From Bacteroidota bacterium (GTDB taxonomy: Bacteria > Bacteroidota > Bacteroidia > Chitinophagales > Saprospiraceae): 37,290 nt of DNA. This document shows, piece by piece, positions 16,520 through 25,041 of this stretch (the stretch's first letter is position 1; every line of letters starts with the position of its first letter). The DNA lies in the NCBI GenBank assembly GCA_017857395.1, contig JAFMDF010000060.1, forward strand, positions 1-37,290, given 5' to 3'. A program made the translations under genes and the position numbers. Below the pieces are notes generated by a model. The model searched no databases and had not been told where the DNA came from. It saw nothing but the letters and a program-made list of their open reading frames with translations.

Positions 16520-16593
16520 AGATTGTTTGATTGTTAGCTTGTTTGATGGTCTGATTGTTGGCGAGACGTTGACCATCAAGCAATCAAACCATC
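16520..16593. repeat. family A palindrome
   Basis: Two units on the left (GATTGTTTGATTGTTAG, TTGTTTGATGGTCTGATTG), the central GACGTTGAC (16565-16573) and the right arm CATCAAGCAATCAAACCATC. It lies between the MFS and DUF1330-like genes. Confidence 0.85.
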
Positions 16594-16596
16594 ACA

Positions 16597-16992
16597 TTAT
16601 TCCATCATCTCCGTAGCAATCAATCCTCCATACTCCAAAGACAAATGCCGATGGTGTCCAATAGCTGCATATTCTTCGGATATGGACATTTCAATAAACG
16701 CCTCTTTGGAGGGATAATAGACGACTAAAATTCGGTCTGGTTGGGTGGTGTAATCACCGATAACCGTTTTCATTACCTTACCTGACCAAATCGTTTTACC
16801 GCCGACTTTTGCTAAAAGTGGGTTCACATGTTTAATATAAGTATTATAACCTTCTTCACCCGTTCTGCCATCCTCCATTTGGTCTTTGAATTTTAATAAA
16901 TTTACCATCCATAAAGGCGTTTGCGATGGATAATTTTTAATAAAATCGACGAAGTTTTCTTTGGGAGCTAAAATTTGATTGGTTAAATGCAT
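16597..16992 (-). CDS. DUF1330-like small protein
   Basis: A 131-residue protein with the dimeric ferredoxin-like layout: strand MVNLLKFKD, helix GYNTYIKHVNPLLAKVGG, strand KTIWSGKVMKTVIG, DRILVVYYPSKEAFIEM and the C-terminal HHRHLSLEYGGLIATE. The HHRHLSLE segment is fully conserved in the copy at 35445-35846 and may form a metal or ligand site; that is inference. Its neighbours in TU3 are the acyl-CoA ligase and the MFS gene. Likely a small enzyme or ligand-binding protein of the pathway. Confidence 0.75.
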   Translation of the reverse strand: MHLTNQILAPKENFVDFIKNYPSQTPLWMVNLLKFKDQMEDGRTGEEGYNTYIKHVNPLLAKVGGKTIWSGKVMKTVIGDYTTQPDRILVVYYPSKEAFIEMSISEEYAAIGHHRHLSLEYGGLIATEMME

Positions 16993-17000
16993 AGTTTTTT

Positions 17001-17068
17001 TAGGTGTCAGGAGCGAGGTGTCAGGTGTCAGATGGAACCTGTCCCCTGACTCCTGACACCTGACTCCT
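17001..17068. repeat. family D palindrome, copy 2
   Basis: The left arm is built from GGTGTCAGGAGCGAGG and GTGTCAGGTGTCAG; the right arm reads CCTGACTCCTGACACCTGAC. It lies between the acyl-CoA ligase stop and the DUF1330-like start. Confidence 0.88.
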
Positions 17069-17070
17069 TG

Positions 17071-18729
17071 TTATTGAAAAATAATACTTTCGGTATCTTC
17101 ATGCCAAGCCACTAATAAATCTTGATAGCGTTGCCCTAACACATTGCGTTTAGCTTTTAAAGTGGGGGTCAAAGAACCGTCTTCGATGCTCCAAACATCT
17201 TTGACGATTATTAAGGTTGATACTTTTTCGTAACTAGGTAATTGATCGTTGGTATGCGTTAAAGTTCCGTCCAAACTTGCTTTTACTTCGGCATTGGATT
17301 TTGCTAAACCTATTTCGGAAAGCACTACTAAGGCAACAGGTTGTGGACATCCCATTCCCATGATGCAAATTTGGTCAATGTCCGAGTTTTGGGCAAAATG
17401 CCATTCTATTGGTGCAGGCGCAATAAATTTACCTTTGGTTGTTTTAAAATTGTCTTTTACTCGACCTGTGATATACAGATAGCCTTCCTCGTCTATCCGT
17501 CCCTGGTCGCCTGTATGTAGCCAGCCATCTTTTAATGCTTCCGCCGTTTTTTCTGGATTTTTATAATATTCCCGCATGACAAAAGGAGCTTTCATTAAAA
17601 TTTCTTGGGTATCGGGGTTTATTTTAATTTCGCAGGTTGCCCAAGGTTTTCCTACAGAAAAAGGCTTTATATCATCCGCTGCTAAAATGGTCGTTGAGCC
17701 ACAATTTTCGGTCATCCCATAGCCTTCCAAAATAGGGACGTCCAATTGTCTATACCAATCTTTGGTAGATTCTGGAATGGAGGAGGCACCCGTAATACAA
17801 GCTCGCACATTTAATAAGCCTAGCCCTTGACGAATTTGCTTTTTAACCATTTCGCCTTGTGGGTTCGCTAAAGCCGCAGTCAATTGTGCTTGTGGCATCT
17901 TTGACAAAACGCCTAACTGGAATTTTGTCCATATTCTAGGTACTGCAAAAAATAAGGTTGGTTGAGTATCTTGTAAATTTTTAGCGAAGGTTGCTAAGGA
18001 TTCAGAAAAGGAAATTTGCCCACCAAAATTCAGACAATTTGATTCGACGACGACTCTTTCTGCAATGTGATTTAAAGGCAAAAAAGAAAAGAATTGATTA
18101 TCTCCTTCTGTTGAAATTTTTAGTGGATTAGCATAGGTAAATACCTCTTTCATACTGTTCCAATTGCCGTAAGTCAAAACTACGCCCTTAGGAATACCTG
18201 TTGTGCCAGAAGTAAATACAATCGTCCAAATATCGTCCATATCTGGCGTGGTTTCTCCTTCTATAGGGTCAAATTTGTTGATAAATTCATACCAATCAAC
18301 CCCTTCTTTTATTTCCGAACTATCCTTATAATGAGGAAAACGAATGATGGGCATATCACTTGGTATTCCATCTTTCATGCCTTCCCAATCTTCTATTTTT
18401 CCAGCAAATAAAGCTTTGACATCTCCTAGTTCAATAATTTGTTTTACTCCATCGGCTTTTAGCGTTGGATAAAACGGAACGGAGACATACCCTGCCATAA
18501 GAATCGCTATATCTGCAATTATCCATTCTCGACAATTTTTGGATACTAATCCAATATGACTTTTTGGCGGCAAGCCTAAAGATTGTAAACCCGTAGCTAT
18601 TCTACGAGCCATTTGTCCTGCCTCTGCCCAAGTGTAGGTTTCCCACTTCTCGCCGAAAGGTTGGCGGAGGAAAGGCGCATTGGGAGTTGTTTTTTCCCAA
18701 TGGTAAAAGTTGAAATTGTATTTTTCCAT
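17071..18729 (-). CDS. AMP-forming acyl-CoA ligase (long-chain fatty acid type)
   Basis: A 552-residue ANL-superfamily enzyme that activates a carboxylic acid with ATP and CoA. The P-loop is FTSGTTGIPKGVVLT, followed by LPLNHIAERV, the AMP-binding YGMTENCGSTTI, and LHTGDQGRIDEEGYLYITGR with the hinge. The C-terminal domain begins with KGKFIAPAPIEW. The order and length fit long-chain or very-long-chain ligases (COG1022 type) more than short-chain acetyl-CoA synthetases. It sits in TU3 after the sulfatase and should feed carboxylates into the TU2/TU4 beta-oxidation enzymes. The starting ATG at 18729 follows a family D palindrome, and MEKYNFNFYHW is a normal N-terminus for the family. Confidence 0.9.
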   Translation of the reverse strand: MEKYNFNFYHWEKTTPNAPFLRQPFGEKWETYTWAEAGQMARRIATGLQSLGLPPKSHIGLVSKNCREWIIADIAILMAGYVSVPFYPTLKADGVKQIIELGDVKALFAGKIEDWEGMKDGIPSDMPIIRFPHYKDSSEIKEGVDWYEFINKFDPIEGETTPDMDDIWTIVFTSGTTGIPKGVVLTYGNWNSMKEVFTYANPLKISTEGDNQFFSFLPLNHIAERVVVESNCLNFGGQISFSESLATFAKNLQDTQPTLFFAVPRIWTKFQLGVLSKMPQAQLTAALANPQGEMVKKQIRQGLGLLNVRACITGASSIPESTKDWYRQLDVPILEGYGMTENCGSTTILAADDIKPFSVGKPWATCEIKINPDTQEILMKAPFVMREYYKNPEKTAEALKDGWLHTGDQGRIDEEGYLYITGRVKDNFKTTKGKFIAPAPIEWHFAQNSDIDQICIMGMGCPQPVALVVLSEIGLAKSNAEVKASLDGTLTHTNDQLPSYEKVSTLIIVKDVWSIEDGSLTPTLKAKRNVLGQRYQDLLVAWHEDTESIIFQ

Positions 18730-18747
18730 TTTTTTAGGTGTGAGATT

Positions 18748-18807
18748 TTAGGAGTCAGGAGTCAGGTGTCAGAGAGTGCAACCAGACTCCTCGCTCCTGA
18801 CTCCTAA
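18748..18807. repeat. family D palindrome, copy 3
   Basis: Perfect 14-bp ends TTAGGAGTCAGGAG (18748-18761) and CTCCTGACTCCTAA (18794-18807) with further partial pairing inside. The right end lies next to the sulfatase stop codon at 18809. Confidence 0.9.
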
Positions 18808-18808
18808 A

Positions 18809-20452
18809 TTAATTCTGCCAATAAGCAAATTCATCGTCTTTCGTTTTCGACTCATTCAAATGCTTATCTATATGGACGGGCATGTGTGAGCTACCATCCC
18901 ATAAGGGCGTAACTTGTTCTGCTAAAAAGGCAGTTAATAAAGTTTTTAATTCTTTGGTTTTTTGGGGTATTTCATCAATTAAATTATTTTGCTCTGTCGG
19001 GTCATTTTTTAAGTCAAAGAGCCACTTTTTTTGTTGCTGTTGGTCCCAAAGTAATTTCCAATTATCTTTTATCACTTGGGAGAATGTCCCATTTTTAGTG
19101 AATAGCGGACGGCTGGGTGCGCCTGCTTTTGCCCCTGTTAAAAAAGGTAAAATATTAGTTCCGTCCATTTTTTTATTTGTAGGAATGGTAGCTCCTGCCA
19201 AAGTGCCAACCGTTTCAAAAATATCAATATTAGATACTCGTCCGTCATAGACTTGTCCAGCAGGGATACTATCGGGATAATTGACAATAAAGGGGACATG
19301 AATACCGCCTTCAAATAAGGTTATTTTCCAGCCCCGATAAGGCTTGTTAACATCCCGTAAACCGACATAATGAGGCGCGCCATTATCACAGGTAAAAATG
19401 ATAATCGTATTCTCATCAATACCATTCTCTTTTAATGCTTGTCGGATTTTGCCAACGCCTCTATCCACCGTCTTGACCATAGCAGCTTGAACTCTTTCTG
19501 TGTGGTCTTTGATATAAGACAATTCGTCATAGTCCGATTTCAATGCTTGCAAGGGGGTATGAACTGCCCAATAAGCCATATAAAGAAAAAAGGGTCGGTT
19601 TTTATTTTTTTCAATTACCTTAACTGCCTCATTCGTTAAATAATCCGTCAAATGTCCATCTGGTTGAAAACGTCCACTATCATTAAAGCGAACCGCATAA
19701 GGCAAATTTGCCCATAAAAACTTATCAATGGGGTCAAAATCTAATTTTGCATTGACCACATTGGGGTCATCTTCTGGTAAGAATAAACCACCCGATTCCA
19801 TCCATAAAGCCTCCTCAAAACCCTGACGATTCGGTCTAAATTTTTCGGTTGACCCTAAATGCCATTTGCCAATATGGACAGAATGGTAGCCTTCTGGTTT
19901 CAATAATTCTGGTAATAATAATTCAGCGGGCGGCAAGCCCATTTCATCTCGGTGAGGCAATCGTTCATCCACCGATGCATTATAAAGGTAAGGCTGGACC
20001 GCGGCTTTATTTTGGTCAGCTACAAATTTTCCCATACCCTTTGAGGTGGGGGTATATTCAAAACCAAAACGAGTAGAATACCTACCCGTCAGCAAAGAGG
20101 CTCTAGAGGCTGCACAAACTGCCGTCGTCGCATACCCATTTCTACATAAAACTCCATCGGCTGCCAACTGGTCAATATTGGGTGTTTTGAATTGCCCGTT
20201 GCCCATCCCCCCGCCATAGCTACTGACTTCATTAAAACCCATATCATCCACCAAAATGACAATTACATTTGGTTTATCCGATGTCCTAGTCCTTGGTCCT
20301 TCTTGCCAATCTACGGCTTGATTGGGTCCAGTAGGGTTTTTAAAACTGCTAATAATGCCAGGCATTCGATGCCAATTATAGTGAAACCAAATTCTGCCAG
20401 CGACTGCGATTAAGACTAGAATGCCTATGGTGATGAGTATCTTTTTTTTCAT
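18809..20452 (-). CDS. membrane-anchored type I sulfatase (CxAxR formylglycine site)
   Basis: A 547-residue sulfatase expected to hydrolyse sulfate esters in the periplasm. An N-terminal signal anchor (KKKILITIGILVLIAVAG) is followed by the metal-binding pair in ILVDDMGFNE and CAASRASLLTGRYSTRFG. Cys113 of this CxAxR motif would be converted to formylglycine. IGKWHLG and IIIFTCDNGAP carry further active-site residues. The frame is open to 20527, but the first 25 codons are palindrome sequence; the ATG at 20452 directly before the signal anchor is chosen. It is in TU3 between the 4-TM protein and the acyl-CoA ligase. No formylglycine-generating enzyme is in the window. A decapitated close paralogue lies at the right edge (36004-37200). 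Confidence 0.92.
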   Translation of the reverse strand: MKKKILITIGILVLIAVAGRIWFHYNWHRMPGIISSFKNPTGPNQAVDWQEGPRTRTSDKPNVIVILVDDMGFNEVSSYGGGMGNGQFKTPNIDQLAADGVLCRNGYATTAVCAASRASLLTGRYSTRFGFEYTPTSKGMGKFVADQNKAAVQPYLYNASVDERLPHRDEMGLPPAELLLPELLKPEGYHSVHIGKWHLGSTEKFRPNRQGFEEALWMESGGLFLPEDDPNVVNAKLDFDPIDKFLWANLPYAVRFNDSGRFQPDGHLTDYLTNEAVKVIEKNKNRPFFLYMAYWAVHTPLQALKSDYDELSYIKDHTERVQAAMVKTVDRGVGKIRQALKENGIDENTIIIFTCDNGAPHYVGLRDVNKPYRGWKITLFEGGIHVPFIVNYPDSIPAGQVYDGRVSNIDIFETVGTLAGATIPTNKKMDGTNILPFLTGAKAGAPSRPLFTKNGTFSQVIKDNWKLLWDQQQQKKWLFDLKNDPTEQNNLIDEIPQKTKELKTLLTAFLAEQVTPLWDGSSHMPVHIDKHLNESKTKDDEFAYWQN

Positions 20453-20469
20453 GTTAATGATTTGATTAG

Positions 20470-20532
20470 ATTGTTTGATGGTTAGATTGTTTGATTGTTT
20501 TTGTGACGTTGACAATCTAACCATCAAACAAT
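20470..20532. repeat. family A palindrome, best-preserved arms
   Basis: Perfect 19-bp arms ATTGTTTGATGGTTAGATT (20470-20488) and the reverse complement (20514-20532) around a loop with GACGTTGAC (20505-20513). It separates the 4-TM gene from the sulfatase. Confidence 0.93.
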
Positions 20533-20540
20533 TTTAACCA

Positions 20541-20987
20541 TCAATTTTTCCTATAAATAGATAATAGCAATAAGCCCAAACACAAAGGCACATAAATATA
20601 ATTGCCAATTCTTCCAGGAGGTGTGCCAATCGTCTCTGCCGTTTTTATAAAAGAGATAGCAAAACGTCCTGCATATTCCAAAATGAGAAATACATACATT
20701 AAAGGAATCAGGCTTTTATATCTCAGCGCTACAATCACGTATAGGAAACTCATTAATAATTGGGACAAGCCCCATTGGGCGAAAATTAAAATCACTACTG
20801 CCGCCCCATTCTCTGTAAAGGTATCCAAGGGATAGGTGGCAATACTTTGCGCTCCACCATCATATTTAAAAATATGAATACAACTTCTGACCACCGTCAT
20901 TACCGTAAACAAGTAGAAAAAGTAGAGGGCTATTTTGTTGCCCCTAAAATTATTGTCTATTGTTGGAGGCAGTATTTTTTGGAACAT
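20541..20987 (-). CDS. four-TM membrane protein, paralogue of the 7360-7803 gene
   Basis: A 148-residue protein with four hydrophobic helices. It is clearly related to the TU1 protein: shared DNNFRGNKIALYFFYL-like N-terminus, DGGAQSIATYPLDTFTE, WGLSQLL, ALRYKSLIPLMYV and a final RIGNYIYVPLCLGLLLL helix. It is the second gene of TU3, directly after the TonB-dependent receptor, whereas its twin follows the TU1 dehalogenase. Repeated association with promoter-proximal catabolic genes suggests a role in substrate handling at the inner membrane, but no function is known to me. Confidence 0.68.
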   Translation of the reverse strand: MFQKILPPTIDNNFRGNKIALYFFYLFTVMTVVRSCIHIFKYDGGAQSIATYPLDTFTENGAAVVILIFAQWGLSQLLMSFLYVIVALRYKSLIPLMYVFLILEYAGRFAISFIKTAETIGTPPGRIGNYIYVPLCLGLLLLSIYRKN

Positions 20988-21010
20988 ATTTGATTGTTAA
21001 AATGCAAAAG

Positions 21011-21077
21011 GTAGCTTAGACCTCTGGTCTGAGTAGCATCGAAATAGACAACTGCTCAGACCAGAGGTCTAAGCTAC
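21011..21077. repeat. family B palindrome, copy 2
   Basis: 26-bp arms 21011-21036 and 21052-21077 with one mismatch that would still form a G-U pair in RNA. Core TAGACCTCTGGTCTGAG. It lies eight bases after the receptor stop. Confidence 0.92.
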
Positions 21078-21084
21078 TTCAATC

Positions 21085-23946
21085 TTAAAAATCATACCTT
21101 AAAGTAGCCAAAGTTCTTCTGCCAATTTTTGGGAAACCTGGATACTGTCGGTATTCATTATTGAATAGATTTTGGGCAGATACATCAATTGATAAACCCG
21201 TATTGAATTTATAGCCTACTCCTAAATCTACCACATTTCTAGCGGGAACCGTACCACCAAATATGCCTAAAGAGGCTTCGTATTCATTATCGTATTGATA
21301 AGCTAAATTGGCTCTCCAACCTTTTGCAGGTGTGAAATTTCCACCTAAACGGAATTTGAAATCCGATTGCGGTAAATTAAAAAACCCCATAGCTCCGTCC
21401 GCTCCAACTATTTCTAAATCGAATTCTCTTTCTGAAATCCAAGAAAGATTTCCAAAAAGGGAGAAATTTTGATTCAAATAATATTCTAAACCAATATCTG
21501 AGCCCCAATAATTATAGGCTTCAAAAGTTCTCATACCAAAAGCCAAATGCGTAATACCATCTTGAGGGACATTTTCGGTAGGGGTTACGGCAAGAATACC
21601 ACCATTATTTGCTCCAGCAATATTATTCCCAAAGGCATCACCAGCCATCGTGTAAGCACCACCAATTTGCTGGGTTAGTTGGGTAGCCGCTGGACCCGCT
21701 GTTGGGTTATTATCACCGCCCAATAAATTATAGATAAAATCCTCTAGTCCTTGAGTAGCAACTGCTGCTCCTAAATCTGCTCCAAAATTACCATTAGTCA
21801 CTCTCCATGATGGGCTAATAGCTGTTGCAGCAATCTGCCCATCCACTCTTCGATTATAGATATCTATAGACACCGCTAGTTTATCGGCAACCAAGCCTTT
21901 ATATCCTAATTCCCAAGTATCTTCCAATCTCAATTTTGCGACAGGCGCATTTGCAAGACCCATTGGTTGTCGAGTGGCGATGCTAAAACTTTCCCAATTA
22001 CCTGTAAATCCTTGTGGTGCATTGGCGGGGTCATTCAAATACCCTTGAATCCCCATTGCAATTGCAGCAGCTTGTTCAGTTGGCAAACCTTGTTGTTCAA
22101 AACCTGCTTGTAAACCGGGAATCAATCCGCCCTGTACCGCTGCGTTAGTCGCTGCATAAGTAAAGGCATTAGGAAATCCAGGGGTACCAACTGGCAAATT
22201 TGGAAAAGGAAATAATTTATTGAAAACAATTTCTGGATTAGCTGCAAAAGTTTGTTCTTCCCGATTGCCCACTAACCATAAATCAAATCTACCCGGTACA
22301 GGTGCGGAAAGTGGAACATCTGCATTCACAATCAATTGAAAAGGAGCATCTATGGCTCGATTGTATCCAAACCTAACAGTATGTTTTGGAGAGGCTTTAT
22401 AAACGGCAACTGCTCTAGGGGCAATCCCTGTTTCATCAAAGAAATTGAATCGGTCAGCTCTACCTGCTAAAAATAAATCCAATTTTGGAGCTAAAGCAAA
22501 TTTACCTTGCAAATAGGCTCCGTAAATAGCATAATCATCGTCGTCCTCATTTCTCCCATAAAAAAGGTTTTTTGTATCGGCGGTTGCCAAACGATAGTCA
22601 AACCCTGCTGTCCATTCTGCGTTTAAAAAATTAGGGGTTTCAAAGTTATATTGTGCTTGTACTTCAAATTGCCCTCTTGAACCAGTTGAAACCAAACCTG
22701 TTCGGTACAACCAAGTTGGGTCAGTCTCTGTTCCACCATCATTATATAAATAAAAAGCTTGGGCAAAGAATCCTCCTTTTTGTACCCTAGCTTGTCCCCA
22801 ATATTCACTTCCATTATTTACGCCTTCTCCTTGGGTATTAAAATAAACCGAAGTCGCTGAATTCCATCCACCAGATAGGTTGACCGACAAATCATCTTGG
22901 GGGCGAAATTCAAGGGTAGTCGTCAATACTTTCTGATTCCAAAAGTCTTGCATCACGCTACCATCATCCCGAACCTCTAATTCCTTTACAACTGTACCCG
23001 GTTGCGTACCATCAACTACTCCATTAGTGATAGTGGGGCGAATTACTTGCGGTTTGAATGTCGCTAAAGAGGCGGCATCATCTGGGTCATTCGGGTCTAA
23101 TAAAAATTCTCCGCCTCGTTTAAACACACCATTAATTTTAAAACCAAATTTATCCGATACTTTAGTCGCATGTCTAAACGAACCACCATAAGTGCTTAGT
23201 TCTCCTCCCACTAATTCAATAGAAGTACCCGGTTTATCAATAGGGGATTTAGTAATAAAATGCACCACTCCTGCCGTCACACCAGGACCATATAAAGCAG
23301 AACCTGGACCTCTAACAACCTCTATTCTGTCTAGGTCTAAATTGTTTAAAGGGGAGTTTAAGGCATCAAAAGTTCCTAAACCAGCAGACTTAAGCGCACG
23401 ATAATCCATAATCGGAAAAGCAGAGGAAGCAAAAACCCCACCTGTTCCTCTCATCTGAATATTGATTTTTCCAGCAGATTGCTGTTGAATTTGTACACCT
23501 GGCGTATTGATTAAATTCCGAACGGGGTTATCATTAGGCGTAGCCATTAATTTTCTGGAATCTAAGACAGAAATAGAGGCAGGTGCTTCTTGTACTTTTT
23601 CCCGTCTTCTGGAAGCAGATACCACTATTTCTTGACCAATTACTACGCCAGCTTCAAGGTCAATGTTCAATCCTGATTGAGCAGTAGTAATAGAAATAGT
23701 TTGGTCAAGATATCCAGTATATGTTATATCTAAAGACCAAGGCAAGGGGCGGTCACTTGTTAAAGAAAATGCGCCCTCCACATCTGTATTCGTGCCAATA
23801 CTAGTTCCTTGGATAATAATATTGGCACCAATCAATATTTCGCCTGATTCGGCATCAGCAATTGTTCCACTCACAGTAGTTTGTGCATGGACGGAAATAA
23901 TAGCTAAAGCAAAAAAAGCTATTATCAAAGCGGTTAATCGTTTCAT
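21085..23946 (-). CDS. TonB-dependent outer-membrane receptor
   Basis: A 953-residue outer-membrane receptor. It has a cleavable signal peptide (MKRLTALIIAFFALAIISVHA), a CarboxypepD_reg-like domain at about 25-105 (VSGTIADAESGEILIGANI), then the plug at about 115-240. The plug includes NTPGVQIQQQS, MRGTGGVF, DRIEVVRGPGSALYG and GVVHFITKSP. The rest is a 22-strand-type barrel ending in Phe (TLATLRYDF). No SusD partner is adjacent, so this is a stand-alone receptor rather than a SusCD polysaccharide system, which fits a small hydrophobic or lipid-like ligand. It is the first gene of TU3, divergent from the TetR gene, with a degraded operator-like site 74 bp upstream. Confidence 0.92.
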   Translation of the reverse strand: MKRLTALIIAFFALAIISVHAQTTVSGTIADAESGEILIGANIIIQGTSIGTNTDVEGAFSLTSDRPLPWSLDITYTGYLDQTISITTAQSGLNIDLEAGVVIGQEIVVSASRRREKVQEAPASISVLDSRKLMATPNDNPVRNLINTPGVQIQQQSAGKINIQMRGTGGVFASSAFPIMDYRALKSAGLGTFDALNSPLNNLDLDRIEVVRGPGSALYGPGVTAGVVHFITKSPIDKPGTSIELVGGELSTYGGSFRHATKVSDKFGFKINGVFKRGGEFLLDPNDPDDAASLATFKPQVIRPTITNGVVDGTQPGTVVKELEVRDDGSVMQDFWNQKVLTTTLEFRPQDDLSVNLSGGWNSATSVYFNTQGEGVNNGSEYWGQARVQKGGFFAQAFYLYNDGGTETDPTWLYRTGLVSTGSRGQFEVQAQYNFETPNFLNAEWTAGFDYRLATADTKNLFYGRNEDDDDYAIYGAYLQGKFALAPKLDLFLAGRADRFNFFDETGIAPRAVAVYKASPKHTVRFGYNRAIDAPFQLIVNADVPLSAPVPGRFDLWLVGNREEQTFAANPEIVFNKLFPFPNLPVGTPGFPNAFTYAATNAAVQGGLIPGLQAGFEQQGLPTEQAAAIAMGIQGYLNDPANAPQGFTGNWESFSIATRQPMGLANAPVAKLRLEDTWELGYKGLVADKLAVSIDIYNRRVDGQIAATAISPSWRVTNGNFGADLGAAVATQGLEDFIYNLLGGDNNPTAGPAATQLTQQIGGAYTMAGDAFGNNIAGANNGGILAVTPTENVPQDGITHLAFGMRTFEAYNYWGSDIGLEYYLNQNFSLFGNLSWISEREFDLEIVGADGAMGFFNLPQSDFKFRLGGNFTPAKGWRANLAYQYDNEYEASLGIFGGTVPARNVVDLGVGYKFNTGLSIDVSAQNLFNNEYRQYPGFPKIGRRTLATLRYDF

Positions 23947-24019
23947 ATTCTAATGAGTTTTATGGTGAATAATAACAGTAAAGTTGATTAATAAAAAACA
24001 ACAAAACCTAAACACAAAA

Positions 24020-24041
24020 CGAATTTAGTCTAAAAAGCCTA
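24020..24041 (-). promoter_or_regulatory. TU3 promoter with degraded operator
   Basis: Minus strand reads ATAGGCTTTTTAGACTAAAT then TCG. It matches the TU4 operator/-7 block at 16 of 23 positions, with TAAATTCG (24020-24027) in the place of the -7 box. A -33 element is not clear. Confidence 0.4.
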
Positions 24042-24121
24042 TTTATTATAATAAATTTGGAATTAAATTTTATTTTTCTTCTTAAAGTCGGTTTTAAATA
24101 TTAAAATAGCAGGATGAATTG

Positions 24122-24232
24122 GTTGATTGTTTGATTGCTAGATTGCTGAACACGTCACGGTAAGAATCAAATCATCTTTACTGAGTCAACGTCTTACAGG
24201 AACAATCAGGCAATCAAACAATCAAGCAATCA
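24122..24232. repeat. family A palindrome with long centre
   Basis: Left TGATTGTTTGATTGCTAGATTG, right CAATCAAACAATCAAGCAATCA in shorter pieces, and GTCAACGTC (inverted centre motif) at 24185-24193. The centre also holds the mirrored bits GTCACGGTAAGA and TCTTAC. It lies upstream of both flanking genes, so it cannot serve just as a 3'-end element. Confidence 0.7.
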
Positions 24233-24244
24233 TTTTAATTTTTA

Positions 24245-24252
24245 TACTTTTG
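24245..24252 (+). promoter_or_regulatory. putative -7 box for the TetR gene
   Basis: TACTTTTG fits TAnnTTTG and lies 18 bases before the ATG at 24271, giving a very short leader. No TAGGTTTTAAAACCTA-like operator overlaps it. Confidence 0.5.
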
Positions 24253-24270
24253 GAAAAAAATGAGCAGTAG

Positions 24271-24909
24271 ATGAAAAAGACAAAAAAGAAGATACTTCAA
24301 AATGCGATTGAGTTATTTAATGAGAAAGGGACTAGCAATGTACGATTGGAAGATATAGCGGAACGGGCAGGTATGAGTAAAGGAAATTTGCATTATCATT
24401 ATCCTACCAAGAAAGAAATATTGGAGGCGGTCTTGGTCTATCTACCAGAAGAACGTGCTCAGGTAACCAATAATGCCGAGGCACTCTTAACAACTTTAGA
24501 TGTAATAGCGGTTATCAAAAATTATTTGCACTTTCAATTTGCGCATCGATTTTTTTACAGAGATATTTTCGAAATTGCCAAAATAGTTCCCGAAGCCAAA
24601 ATTATCTATGAAGACCAATTGGAACGCAGCGATAATTTCACCAAAACATTTATTTATTTATGTGTAGGTAGAGGATATATGGTCCCTGAATTACATGAAG
24701 GGCATTATGATTTTTTTGCCAAATTTGCTTCGGCTATTCTTCAATCTTGGTTGGAAAAAAGAGAATTATTAGGAGTTGAGAAATATCCCCTAGTTGATGT
24801 CGCCACCTCCATGCTGGAATTGAATTATCCTTATTTGACAGAAAAAGGAATGGTATGGTATGAACAGATGTTGGAGAGATTGCCTGAGTTGCAAGAAGAG
24901 GAGGTTTGA
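24271..24909 (+). CDS. TetR/AcrR family transcriptional regulator
   Basis: A 212-residue regulator with an N-terminal helix-turn-helix (VRLEDIAERAGMSKGNLHYH then YPTKKEILEAV, residues about 24-55) and a helical ligand-binding C-terminal domain. It is the only rightward gene inside the catabolic block and is divergent from the receptor gene. TetR-family members in catabolic clusters often sense acyl-CoA intermediates. The palindromes in the TU2 and TU4 promoters (core TAGGTTTTAAAACCTA) have the size and position expected for its operators, which would make it a repressor of all four units. That link is inference. It converges with the SDR gene at 25042 across a hairpin. Confidence 0.9.
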   Translation: MKKTKKKILQNAIELFNEKGTSNVRLEDIAERAGMSKGNLHYHYPTKKEILEAVLVYLPEERAQVTNNAEALLTTLDVIAVIKNYLHFQFAHRFFYRDIFEIAKIVPEAKIIYEDQLERSDNFTKTFIYLCVGRGYMVPELHEGHYDFFAKFASAILQSWLEKRELLGVEKYPLVDVATSMLELNYPYLTEKGMVWYEQMLERLPELQEEEV

Positions 24910-24979
24910 TTAATTGAAAGAGGAGTGATTATTCCGTTTTCAATCAAAAAATAGTTGGTTTTAAATTGTTAATTAGTTG

Positions 24980-25030
24980 ATTATGTTGAATAGTTGATTA
25001 TTTTTTGACACAATCACCATTCAACATAAT
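24980..25030. terminator. hairpin between convergent tetR and SDR genes
   Basis: Arms 24980-24999 (ATTATGTTGAATAGTTGATT) and 25012-25030 pair with one bulge around a T-rich loop. Position between two gene ends suggests a bidirectional terminator. It lacks a classical T-run after the stem. Confidence 0.55.
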
Positions 25031-25041
25031 TAACCACAACA

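Larger units (their letters stand above)
23947..24270. other. 324-bp divergent control region between receptor and TetR genes
   Basis: Holds the leftward receptor promoter with an operator-like site (24020-24041) and a lone half-site AAAACCTA (24003-24010). It also holds a diverged family A palindrome (24122-24232) and the TetR promoter box TACTTTTG (24245-24252). No gene is visible. Confidence 0.5.

Noticed and set aside
21085-23946. Considered as SusC of a polysaccharide utilisation locus together with the sulfatase
   Set aside because: No SusD gene and no glycoside hydrolase are adjacent; neighbours are lipid/CoA-type enzymes.
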